NCBI GenBank assembly: GCA_947561715.1
Contig: OX387203.1
Span: 2,356,001-2,420,000, forward strand
Origin: Ascidia mentula
Lineage: Eukaryota > Chordata > Ascidiacea > Phlebobranchia > Ascidiidae
Reading direction: 5' to 3'
DNA length: 64,000 nucleotides
The notes under the pieces are model-generated. The model saw only the letters and a program-made list of their open reading frames with translations, did no database searches and had not been told where the DNA came from. The stretch's first letter is position 1. Each line of letters starts with the position of its first letter. This document shows, one piece after another, positions 34,263-46,622 of this stretch. Made by a program: the position numbers and the translations under genes.

Positions 34263-36395
34263 TGCACTTTGCTGGACTTAACTACCAAGATATGGGTGTA
34301 AAAATCTGTAAAAATATGGGTGTTTAAACACAATTGCTTTAGAAATCTTTTTTTCAATCAATGAAACGTGTTAGTGGGTTTGAGAGAAAGTGTATTTTTA
34401 GTCAATACCCTCTGCCAAATTCTGTTGAGCACTAGGGATTTGCCAACACGAAAAGTAATCGTATTCGGCGCATCCACAATATTCAGCAGTACATTAGGAC
34501 CAGTTTACTGCAAACACAATTGCTTATTTAAAATAACACAAAAAAAACGCTGGCAAAATTAGAAACTGGAAGCGCATTTATGGTATAAGTACCTGATCCA
34601 CAACACCTTGCTACAACCACACTGCAACGGGGCAAGTCTCACAGTTAAAAACCATAACGCGTCACGTTGAGTATAAAACGAAATCTTTGCATTTAGCAAC
34701 TTCGCTATAGTTTGCTGAATGGTGAAAGAATACCTGTATCATACACTGTTTCGAAACCTTTAAAGGGTGCGGCTGAACTGTAACTTTCATGTAGAAAACG
34801 TGTTTGGATTTCAAAAGCCGAGATAAAATGCAAACTGTTTCTCTTCCTACAAAGTCAGCAGTGTACAACGCTCGCTACCTATGTAATAAAATATAAGCAT
34901 TCCAAGACCTATCAAGGACTTGCTTTGTAAAACCACTGTATGCACAGCGGTCTACAGGCCTCAGGCGCAGAAAGTCAAGTGCTTTTCTATGCGAAGCGAT
35001 TTTTTGTTTTTGTGCTGAAAGTATGCGTGCTATGCAGTGTTTCCCAAACGAAGGAACGTGACAACATTCCAGGTTTTAGTTGTACTAGTTTATCAAAAAA
35101 ATGTGTAGTAATCAAAAAATATTGGTTACTTCTTCCGCAAGTTTATGCGTGTCGCTAGCTGCATATTATTCAGCTTCACCTGGTATAACATCAACGTATC
35201 AATAAACGGACACGTGGAACCATAGAGCCGTAAGCACCCAATGCTTAACTGTCCCAGGTGTTCCAAGATTTTTGCTCTTGCCACACCTCCTTTCTTGCTA
35301 CACAAAGTTACGTTTCCTCAAAATAGAAAATGATATTCAAAAAGATCTGCAGATTAAGCATTCTATCTAAAAGTTAGATTGCATTTCGCACGTTTGTGGC
35401 GTTATCAACCACACTGCTAAATTCAAAGAACCAACGACACTGTGGCACTGTGGCACAGTGGGAACCAACGCTACCCAAAACTCTCAATTCAGAGAACCGG
35501 CGCTGTGGTGGTGGTTACATTCCAACTCCTGCAAACAGGATTCGGGCATTTGTTTGGGAGTTGGAAATGAATTTCGAGAGTGGATACCACGGTCAAGGTC
35601 ACAAAGAAATAGTCTGTCACCACGCATTACTACAATCTGTGCTTTTGCATTTCGTTTGTTTACGGTCGATCCAGTCGAGCTGTCAGGACTGGGAAACAAG
35701 AAAATCCTATTGATATCCAAGCTGACGATACTGCAAAGGCAATGCGCAAGAATGTCCCAAACAGTTTTGTTTTCTTCGGTTAATACCACAATTACTCGCA
35801 TTCCCCAGAACGTGGAGGCGGGAACAGAGGTTTTTTGTCATAATAGATATAAAATCAAAGAGTAGGATTACTCCTTGGTTTTCCCGAACATCATTGCCGG
35901 TGCGTATAAACAAAGGTATTGTTGGTGGAGAGCAACAAAAATTCAAATAAATTGCGTTCTTATTGTTGCATTTATATCACTTGATTCAGAAAAACAAGCA
36001 GATATTTGATCGAAATTACTTTCATAGCAATTGGGTATGCAGCCACCTTGCCTGTAAGCCGTACGCGACACAGAAATGTTGGAAAACACTGGGATAATGC
36101 TTACAGTAGGAGCAAGGACTAACAGCAAGTTTCTGGATCCAAACTGGAACGTTGTTGTGTATAGTTACTATGCACGCCCATGTGCCTTTGGTTACAATTT
36201 CTCGGTTCAGTTTAACTAAAGGTGCAAGCATAAAATGACAGTTGACAAAATCCTTTTGTACAAAATAGAAATGTCTTTGCAACTTATAAACAGTTTGCAA
36301 GTGCATAGAATTTGACCCGTGCCAACTTTGGAGTAATTTTCTATTCGCATATCTACATTATTTTATATCCGTACATGTCTTTTAAAATAACAAGC
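34263..36395. other. Intergenic region between R2 and the duplicated block
   Basis: No gene is assigned. A 135-codon open frame at 35458-35865 (plus) overlaps a 105-codon minus frame. Neither has a signal peptide, membrane helix or familiar motif, and other frames over the same bases are also open, so coding is doubtful. Confidence 0.5.
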
Positions 36396-36403
36396 CTCTA
36401 ATT

Positions 36404-36883
36404 CAGTGGTTCCCTAAGTAGGCGGCAGCGCCCCCCTGGGGGCGTTTGCAATCGTACGTGGGGCGCTGGAGACTGAATGGGCGATTGGGGGGCGCTTTGT
36501 GACATGGCAAATTTTCTCTTATAGCGTAAGTCTGTGTTTCCCAACCGGTGGTACGTTTACCACTAGTGGTATGCGACCGCATTCCAGGTGGTACGCGAGC
36601 ACCTTTCCGTAATTATCTTAGCTCTCACTTGGTGGAACGTGCGTTCAGCGCATTCACCACTCTTTTAGATGGAAAAGAAATCATCTTGATATCGACAATT
36701 GAGGAGACTTACGATTGTTTTTGTCCGACATAAAACCTGATATTGAGAAATTGGTGTCATTGCACCAACCTCACCCATCGCATTAATTTATAAGCAACAA
36801 ATAAATTCGTTGTGTTTTTTGTCTGTTGTTAAATGACTAAGGTAATTGTGGGGCGGTACAGAAAAAAAGTTTGAGAAACACAG
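36404..36883 (+). mobile_element. Degenerate hAT-family DNA transposon
   Basis: The element is flanked by 8-base direct repeats ctctaatt (36396-36403 and 36884-36891), the hAT target-site length. Its ends are hAT-like: cagtggttccc at the left and gagaaacacag at the right. The interior near 36627-36778 codes for the C-terminus of a ZBED-like hAT transposase: LVERAFSAFTTLLDGK, then after a frameshift and a stop GDLRLFLSDIKPDIEKL and HQPHPSH with stop. The rest of the transposase is missing, so it cannot move by itself. A second hAT-like end (ctgtgtttcccaacc) at about 36533 suggests a nested or composite history. Confidence 0.82.
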
Positions 36884-38578
36884 CTCTAATTTTTGTAAGC
36901 AGGTGTATTTAGAAAATCGATTTCGTTAATAATTATTAGTCTATTAAAATGGAATTTCATATCCGTTTGCGAGTAACAGCATAAAAATGATGATGTATTT
37001 TGACCTTGAAGATAAACAAACCGCCAGAACCCAACAATCCTTTAATTTACAATGCGACTAGCTAGTGAAAAGTTTCAATAGCATTTGTGGGCTGTTATAT
37101 CGGTAAAAGCGCTTATAATTGTCACGACAATTTGGTGGTTGGAAATTACATCATTGAAAAAGCGACGGATCATAAACAAGACATACGATGATTCAAGAAG
37201 CGCAACCTTCAGATGATCCCAAGCATCTACGATTTACACCAACACGATTTCACTTTTTACGTCTGTTGATAGGGATTAAAGGAAAGGAAATCTTGAGGAC
37301 CGAGTTGGGGTTTGCGTTTTGCTTTGGTATTTTTAATTTTGGTCGTGCCATAAGCAGAGAAGTGCAGATTAGTGTCAAAAGACTGATACAGATTATTGTA
37401 TTGTAAAATCAATTAAGTTACCACAAAACGAGGAAAGGTGTTATGTTTGTATGCCACTTTGAACTATTGTTCTTTTGTCCTCTAATTTCTACAATGCAAA
37501 GTTTGTTTTTTCCCAAAGTCCCAAAGTCAATATTAATGGCGTGCATGCTTTGCCAACGAACAAACACACCGTAACCTACATCGGAGGAAACACCGAAAAA
37601 ATTCATAGATGTTTTCACATGAGATGCAGGCCGAAAATGCTAAAAGACAAGTTAAGAAACAAGCTTTCACAAGGGTATTTTATTTCAGCTTAGAGATAGA
37701 ATGACCTCATTAGAGAAAGTTTAAGGCTGACTGTAGGGTATATGCATCGTCTATAACAGAAAAGAACCCGAATATGAGGAGCGTAAGAGCGGCAAAAATA
37801 GTTAGCAGTTGCAAAGGTCGATATGGGCGGCGTAGGCATAAATTACAAAGCAGCATCTTCGTTACGGCGCGGGGGTAGGTGAGCACACAAGTTCGCCGAT
37901 TTCTTTGGAATGCATGTGGAACAGGATACTTGCCTCTGTTCAAGACCAACATCTAACGATAGTAGTTGTCACAAATAAAAAAAAATGTGCAATTGAAGAA
38001 AGAGCAACAGCATTCGATATTTTGTTTTCCTAAAATCCACCTTTTTCCAAAAGAAAGCCATTTGTTTTGCGTAACACAGGTGGAAACTTTACAATTACAA
38101 TATACTGATAACGCTGTTTAGCGAAACAGAATTTCTTTGAAGAAAAACAGCGTTTAGAAAAACAGGGCCGAAGACAATGGGACAAAGGTATAATTCCATT
38201 TTCTTTTTCTCGTCGTATAAGCCCATAAACCCGACGCAATTATATGTGGGTACGGGTACAACTGCACATTTAGGCAAAAACTGCCCAGTGCGACAATTCT
38301 GCTTCGACCAAACAAACTTATACGTTAAATTTATGAGTGTTGACGTTGAATTACATAAAAACATTAATAGAATACCAAAATCCAATACCAATATATACAA
38401 ATCGTAAAGCTAAGAGGTAAAACATGCACGGTACTACAGAGCTATAGAGGAGACAGATTGCTTTTGTTTATGATCGTACAGAACACTATTTACAAGCCGT
38501 CTTTCAACTGTTCGTCTTCTTACGCAAACACTGCTTCTTAATAAAATCGCTGTCCTGTTTGGATCCTTACATAAAAAG

Positions 38579-41500
38579 TTAGTGGTCAACACAGATGTAC
38601 CCGGTAGCCACCGAGTGAGCATCACAATCATGGGGAAATTGAGATATTTCCGTACCAGGCTGTGGGAAATCGCTCGTATAATCTTTATCCGCCGATAGAA
38701 ATACTACGTCGGGGTTGGACATAACTTTCTCAGTGCGTTGGGATACCGACGGCTTAAACCTAAATGAATTATTTTCTCGATTCCTGGTCACAGGAGCTGC
38801 ATGGCCGCTGTGTTCGCTTTGGCCGCTGTAAGTACCTCTTCCAGTGTCGTCAGAAATTCCAGAATAACTGAAATTTTGCGAGAAGTTGCTCCCGGGAAAG
38901 CTCAACGCAGAAGACGTCGGGCCGAAGTTACTCATGTACGAACCCCCACTTTCTAAACCGTCAGTGTATCCACCCGAGAATGGGTTCGTCTGATATCCGG
39001 AGATATAGCCTTCTTCTGCACAAAAAGTCATCATTGCCATTTCATGTGAATGTTAATTATCGCAGCTTAAAAAAATAATTTATTCGCATTTAACATGATC
39101 AGGTTTGCTCACGGCAGTGCAAAAGCGAATCTGAATCAGCAACATGGCGTCAAGTTGCATTTGTAAAAAATCGAATGGCGCGAAAAAGTTACATAGCAAA
39201 GAAATGCGCCAACTGGGCATGCTCGCCATACTTGCTACACCTGCAGTTTAAAAGTTTTAAAAAATTAAAACAGTTGTTTAAAATTTGATAATCCGGGACT
39301 ATGTGTACAACGATACTTGTGGTGAACCAAAAGGTACCGCTTAAACAACAGAACCAGTGACGCCATGCGTAAAGTTTTTGTACGTTCGATAACTTGCAGG
39401 AGTTATAACACATTCCCAGTTACCAAACCGCTTAAACTCTATGTCTCACCTGTTAACGAGTCACCGTCGCTATCAGAATCTTGTTTCTCTGGGTTGGCAA
39501 AGATGTCCGTGACAGACTTGATTGGCGAATCTGTGAATACCACAGCATACGTTCAGCAACATCAGGCTTAGCCGACAAAAGTTTAATACGAGTGTAACTG
39601 CTTTTCAAACTGACCCAAATACACAGCGCAGACGAGGATCTACGTATTGGTCATGGTATATATCAGAGGAAACCGAACTTTCGCGCTATAATGCAAAAGG
39701 TTTGTTTTGTCTTTAAATTAGTTTTATCTTTGCGAAATAACGTTAACAACGACAACGTGATGAAACAGAATAAACTAAATCTTTCAAATCAACAACATCC
39801 ATCGACCGTACAAGTCAAATGGCAAATGACATATTTTCCATGTTGTTGTGTATTGTAGAATGTTGCGGTAACGAAAGATCGAAGCCACAATTTGCTTCAC
39901 TATTTCGGAGAATTCGCGCGTGCAGGGTCTTATTTTGGAACTGAATATTGATTTGCTCGCATGGTGACCGAAAATACTGTGTCTGTGCGCCATTAAGAGC
40001 AACATAATTTGTTTGTTCATGCGGTTTAATATTATTTTTTTTAGTATGTCTAAAAAATTTTTTCGGTTGTCGTTGAAGCAGCATGTCAGAAAATTAGTTG
40101 GTTTGCCAAAAATTTTACCACGCAACGCCTTCGCACATTAACCAAACTTCACAAAAGTTTTAACCAAAAGATACGGGAGACTTTTGCAGCAATATGAGGC
40201 TATTTGTAAATGCTAACTCGCAATACATTAAAATGACAACGATTGGGCACCAGAATCGAAATCACCGCCAACGGCGTCCTTACGTTATCAAGGCGAGTGG
40301 CGACCCCGCATTTTATACACAGACAAGGGAAAACGTTGAACATGTTCTTTTCACCATAATATTGCAGCATCAGTGTTTTGTTCAAGTGCCCAAAACTAAA
40401 GGAAAAGCTAATGTGGCCATTGGATCGCTAATTGTTTAAATATAAATTTACCCGTGTTACCAATATGACACCGTTTTTAATAAAAGCCAGTACGTTACAG
40501 CTACTTGAAAGTAAACTGCCTATGACAACCGGAAGTACCTGGTTTGACGAACGGAATGGACTCGGCAAATTTTTCTTCTTTTTCCGAGATAGGAAACCTC
40601 GGCTCTTCGCTCTCGATAGTTTTACCAGTTTCCTTTAGAACGTTTTGCTGAAAAAAAAACATAAAACATTATGGCCCCTTTGCATAGGCAATGTGGCAGC
40701 GGCATGATTAAGATAACGGTCAAACAACGGAAATGGCGCAGTGGACGCAAATTTATCTGTGATAACTTTGAATTAATGCGTTATGAACTTCCAAAATCAC
40801 TCACAAAAAGCGTTAAACTATCAACGTCAGTGTGATTTTTTGTTTAAAAATATCACAGAAATATTAGTTTCGCCTTGACGGAATCGTCAGTTTCTGCGCC
40901 AAAAAAAACCTGCCTAAGGTATGAACTTTACTGGCGATTTTTTTTAAAGGAAGTTGTTTCATTTGGCGATTTAATGTTGAGAGTCTGATCGTAAATCCTA
41001 TTCATAGCTTTTATTTGTGCCGACATTAACCATACCCAATCCACTGGAAGATTTTTTTCTTTTGGCAAAAACACAAATAACTTATTGATTGGACTTACCA
41101 ATTCAGGTGGAACAGAGTAGAGTTTTCGTAGACGGTCTTTGATCCGTGGCCACAGGGCAAGAATGGACAAAGTCAAAACGGTTGAAAAAACGACTCCAAC
41201 AAAAACCAAAAGGGTGGAAGTGGCCACTCCGTGCTGATCGTCAAGATTCCTTGATCGCGATACGGGCGATAAACCCGTTTCTGTCGAAAATGAATATAGC
41301 TTAGTGCTAAAAACGTATATATGTTGAATACTGCTCCTAATTATGTTCCTGCGACTCAAAAGGAGTAAAGGACGATCGTCACCAGTGTGTTAATAAGGTT
41401 CATTTCGGAGCCTCAGAAATATAACATATTGATTTGACGACAGGTCCGCCGGCCATCGACCTGCTTAGGCTGATTCCGTAAGCATTTTTGACATTTTCTC

Positions 41501-43848
41501 CAAAATACTCCTAATTCATACTTTTACAACAATCCTAAACGCACCAAGTTGTTGTGAAACAAATTCGTTAAATTTCTTTGGCCACAGCGGCAGAGAAAAT
41601 AGATACATCGACATTTTGGCATGTTGAAGCATCTCTTTATAGGTACTTTTGTTACGTTGGCAAAATCCTGATTTTCGGCAATGAAATTAGGAATTATTGC
41701 TTGAACAAGGAGACCGATTAGGTAAAAAAAGTTTGGCGAACCCATGCTTTAAATCTGAGCAAAACGCTAAGGGACTTACCGTGGCCTGCCATACAGTAGT
41801 GCTCGCCATCACAACGCTCAAAGAAATAACAAAGCATGTGTTTCGGTGCAGTTGCAAATGTGAGGTTTGAATTTAATGGGAGCTCATGTTTTGTGCATGT
41901 CTTGTTTTTTACAACTTTCCGCCAATACTGAGTGATGTCGTAAACGGTACGGTTGAAGAACTGGTTGACGTGTGTTCTGTCCAGCAACTTGGCGCCATTT
42001 CTTCGAACAACGACTGCACAGAAAACATAACCTTTTCGGTAAGCTCTTCTGTTATTTTCTTAACCTCCAAAAATAGTCAAAAAATGGCAGGCGAATTTTT
42101 AGTATTTTTGGATATCTTTCAATCGAACATATTGATTCCCCACGACAAATTTTCAAGCTTCTTCATATTTTAAAACTATTTGAACATCATTAATTACCTT
42201 CGGGGAGCTCGTAGGTCCAGAGGTGACCCATACTCCATATAGCGTCATTATTGCGATCATTTTCGTTCGTTGAGTAAGTTTTAATTTTGCGTTGGATTGT
42301 ACGCATGATACCCGTGGTTTCCTCTATGATGAGGCAAAATTCCATGTATGTTTTCTTCTCTACATAACATTTACGGAGTGGGGGTTTGGGAGTCACCGGT
42401 TTTTCTGTTCCTATAAAAACATAACATGGAATTTTAAAATTTTTTCGCTGTGTTTTTCGTTTAAAATAAATACAATCACGTAAAATTTAATAACCGGTCG
42501 TTTAGTCATGCACAATTGAATTCGCTTTTGAAAGCAGAAAAAGAAATCTTACCGACGGTTTTATCCGAAGGGTAATATTCCAAGAATGGTTTGGCAGAAA
42601 CAAGCCATTCCCCCCTGTACGAAAGCCCTGGGAAGAAATCTCCAGCCTGATCAAAGTTAATTCTGCATTTCCCACGTTTCAAACGCACACGACAGCAAGT
42701 GGAAACCGGCACTCCGTTTTTCTCGCCCCTACACATAGAATTTCCAATGTGTATTTCGATATTGAACTAATTGACAGTAAATTCGATAAATAATTGTATC
42801 AGCAGTGTCGCTTTTTGCTCTATTTTGGGGCAAACCATGTGGTTTATAATGCTGATGTTCGAGTAATTTATTTGCAGACCATAAATTTCAGTTATTTTTT
42901 TGGCGAGTTTTTAATTTAAAGTTTCCAATGAGACATACTTGGAAGAAAGGCATTTGTGTTTCGTGACTCAACTAAAAAAACAGCTAAAACATTCATATGA
43001 AAGTAAGTATGAAGTTTTGTGAAAAAAACAGCGAAGCAATGAACCAAGTTGTTTATATTGGAAAAAACAACACTTATATTGTGCGGTATTTACGTACTTT
43101 TTTTAATTCGCAAAGCGGTGTGATGATAAGCGACCACCTCACACATTTCGTCGTTGCCAATTTGTTTGCGATTAAATAGTAATTTTACGTCAAAATTTTA
43201 TTTTGTTTGCTGATGGTGAAGTGTAGGAATACAAGAGTTTCTAAACTAAAATATGGAAATATTCATGAAAGAAAAAACTGATAATTGGCATAGAAAAGGA
43301 ATGTACGGTAACAGGTATCGAATAACTTGCCACTTACTTTGGCCTAAAGAAGGCAGTGATGGACAACCTGTTTCTGTTTTTAAATTTGTTGTAAGTCCAC
43401 GACCATTCTTGTCCCTCCACAGCACCGAAATGTACGTGTTTTTCTTTTTTCGTCAGCCACTTCAGGTCACCTTCAAAATAAACAAATGGTGGTCTTTTTA
43501 AGTGAATTAACATAATAGGTGAGCGTATGCCTTCATAAGAGACCATTTCTTCATCAAATAACAACTGTAAAACAACCCTATTTAAAGTTTGTAAACGTTA
43601 TAATTTTAAAAAGATTGAGAACGTTAGAGTTTCGGAATCAAAACTGTGTCGGTTGAAATACCTTTGCTTTGAAGTGGTTCCATTGTAAAGTCATGAAGGC
43701 GGTCTGTGCACATGGCTTTCTTGCATGCAATTGAGTTTTTATAAGCTGGAAGGTCGTGGCAATTCTTCAACTCGAAATAGCTAGCTTGCGTTTGGACAAA
43801 CAAAATACCTTGAAGTACAAAATACAGAAGAAGGCTTATTCGGATCAT
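38579..43848 (-). CDS. R3: type I membrane receptor with JAK/STAT-like tail
   Basis: Exons: 43848-43662, about 43564-43338, 42728-42553, 42410-42198, 42013-41780, 41280-41099, 40647-40539, 39530-39450 and 39015-38579, giving roughly 615 aa. A signal peptide (MIRISLLLYFVLQGILFVQT) is followed by two two-exon ectodomain units (PVSTCCRVRLKRGKC; FCLIIEETTG; TVYDITQYW) and a membrane helix (STLLVFVGVVFSTVLTLSIL). The tail begins with KLYSVPPEL, which resembles a cytokine-receptor box 1, and its last exon is rich in Ser, Gly and Tyr, with SYMSNF, FSYSGI and TYSGQ (YxxQ, a STAT3-type site). Phases agree from exon 2 to exon 9, but the exon 1/exon 2 join does not, so a small exon may be missed or the 5' end damaged. 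Receptor signalling through JAK/STAT is inference; no WSXWS motif is seen. Confidence 0.72.
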
Positions 43849-43952
43849 GGCCTTACGATGATCTTGTCCGATTGAAATCTGTAATATCGCTTGCTTATTA
43901 AAAATATGCACATCCTTTAATAACAGGAAAAACAACAATAATATAAATTGCG

Positions 43953-44240
43953 TAAGCTGCAGACAGATGGCCATTATTTCGACCTGAAAGGTCCATCAGT
44001 GCAGCTGGTGCGACTACCAGACGACTTTGCATACAGCCAAGAAAAGACTTCCTTTGTGGTGACTATACAATCACTGTCTTCCATTGGGCACCAAACTAGG
44101 TGCAACCTTACAGAGAAAACAAGGTGGAAACACCATGACCAAGCAAAGCTCAACCAGTGCCGTCGGTCCCCGTGTCACAATAATCATATGATAAGCAAAC
44201 AATAATATGATTGGCTATTGTTAAATATTTGGAAAAATTT
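43953..44240. mobile_element. Family-2 MITE upstream of R3
   Basis: Contains gctgcagacagatggccatt, tttcgacctgaaaggtc and a right part ending near aataatatgattggc, like the other family-2 copies. It lies about 100 bases upstream of the R3 start codon and was copied with the duplication (second copy at 52045-52330). Confidence 0.65.
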
Positions 44241-46622
44241 TATGCGTCAAACGGCAAAGACTAAAATAAGAAACCTATTCTGCGCCAGGATATGCTACAA
44301 GAACTTTGAAGTAATAATGCAAACGAATTACCAATACTTTAAACTGCGGGATTGGTAATAACGAAAAACCATGAGCTAATTCACAATGTAAACTTTTATC
44401 ACCTGTTCTTCCTAAATCTGTAAAGCAAGAAAAATGCCAAAAACGTAGCGCATTAACACCCGAAAATCGGAAACAAAACTTCAAATAACCTGTACATTGC
44501 TGAAGCAGGACAAGTTTATGAGCTAATGGCAACTGAGAAGACACACTGCAGTCTACAGGCAGAAGGCAGCGTTCTTCCTCTTTTTCCCCGTGTCTTTCTG
44601 CGAACAAACGCAACAAATCCCCCCGTTTCGAAACTAAACGTGAGAGAGAAGTAGGTTCATAACAACACAATTCCAGCGGGTATGCACTGAGTTTGCAGAG
44701 AATTCGTTTCTGGAAGCGAACATTTCAGACGCATTTGTAAGCTATTTCGAAAAAGCAGCAAGCCACGTCACACTGCATTTCTCTTCAATATGTGCGAGGA
44801 TTATTGACAATTTTAACATTTCACTCGCCACGTGAGGATTTTTTGTCTGTTGTTAAATGACTAAGGTGTTTGGGGGGCGGTACAGCAAAAAAGTTTGAGA
44901 AACACAGCTCTAATTTATGTAAGCAGGTGTATTTAGAAAATCAATTTCGTTAATAATTATTAGTCTATTGAAGTGGAATTTCATATCCGTTTGCGTGTAA
45001 CAGCATAAAAATGATGATGTATTTTGACCTTGAAGATAAACAAACCGCCAGGACCCAACAATCCTTTAATTTACGGCGACTAGCTACTGAAAAGTTTCAA
45101 TAGCATTTGTGGGCTGTTATATCGGTAAAAGCGCTTATAATTGTCACGACAATTTGGTGGTTGGAAATTACATCATTGAAAAAGCGACGGATCATAAACA
45201 AGACATACGATGATTCAACAAGCGCAACCTTCAGATGATCCCAAGCATCTACGATTTACACCAACACGATTGCACTTTTTACGTCTGTTGATAGGGATTA
45301 AAGGAAAGGAAATCTTGAGGACCGAGTTGGGGTTTGCGTTTTGCTTTGGTATTTTTAATTTTGGTCGTGCCATAAGCAGAGAAGTGCAGATTAGTGTCAA
45401 AAGACTGATACAGATTATTGTATTGTAAAATCAATTAAGTTACCACAAAACGAGGAAAGGTGTTATGTTTGTATGCCACTTTGAACTATTGTTTTTTTGT
45501 CCTCTAATTTCTACAATGAAAAGTTTGTTTTTTCCCAAAGTCCCAAAGTCAATATTAATGGCGTGCACGCTTTGCCAACGAACAAACACACCGTAACCTA
45601 CATCGGAGGAAACACCGAAAAAATTCATAGATGTTTTCACATGAGATGCAGGCCGAAAATGCTAAAAGACAAGTTAAGAAACAAGCTTTCACAAGGGTAT
45701 TTTATTTCAGCTTAGAGATAGAATGACCTCATTAGAGAAAGTTTGAGGCTGACTGTAGGGTATATGCATCGTCTATAACAGAAAAGAGCCCGAATATGAG
45801 GAGCGTAAGAGCGGCAAAAATAGTTAGCAGTTGCAAAGGTCGATATGGGCGGCGTAGGCATAAATTACAAAGCAGCATCTTCGTTACGGCGCGGGGGTTA
45901 GGTGAGCACACAAGTTCGCCGATTTCTTTGGAATGCATGTGGAACAGGATACTTGCCTCTGTTAAAGACCAACATCTAACGATAGTAGTTGTCACAAATA
46001 AAAAAAAAATGTGCAATTGAAGAAAGAGCAACAGCATTCGATATTTTGTTTTCCTAAAATCCACCTTTTTCCAAAAGAAAGCCATTTGTTTTGCGTAACA
46101 CAGGTGGAAACTTTACAATTACAATATACTGATAACGCTGTTTAGCGAAACAGAATTTCTTAAAGGAAAACAGCGTTTAGAAAAACAGGGCCGAAGACAA
46201 TGGGACAAAGGTATAATTCCATTTTTTTTTCTCGTCGTATAAGCCCATAAACCCGACGCAATTATATGTGGGTACAGGTACAACTGCACATTTAGGCAAA
46301 AACTGCCCAGTGCGACAATTCTGCTTCGACCAAACAAACTTATACGTTAAATTTATGAGTGTTGACGTTGAATTACATAAAAACATTAATAGAATACCAA
46401 AATCCAATACCAATATATACAAATCGTAAAGCTAAGAGGTAAAACATGCACGGTACTACAGAGCTATAGAGGAGACAGATTGCGTTTGTTCATGATCGTA
46501 CAGAACACTATTTACAAGCCGTCTTTCAACTGTTCGTCTTCTTATACGCAAACACTGCTTCTTAAAAAAACACCGCTACATTATATAAAATCGCTGTCCT
46601 GTTTGGATTCTTACATAAAAAG

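Larger units (their letters stand above)
36815..44832 (+). repeat. Tandem segmental duplication, copy 1
   Basis: About 8.0 kb holding R3. It matches copy 2 along its whole length, introns included, with only scattered substitutions and small indels by eye. The left edge lies inside the tail of the hAT element (ttttttgtctgttgttaaat). Confidence 0.92.

Noticed and set aside
35458-35865. 135-codon open frame as a gene
   Set aside because: Overlapping frames on both strands are open over the same bases and no domain, signal or conserved splice context is seen.
38177-38407. Open frames on both strands downstream of R3, repeated downstream of R4
   Set aside because: They lie beyond the R3/R4 stop codons and are alike only because the 8 kb block is duplicated.
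39784-40125. Minus-strand open frames (two overlapping) within R3, repeated in R4, as an extra receptor exon
   Set aside because: Exons 7 and 8 already join in phase without them, two frames compete, and their conservation is explained by the recent duplication.
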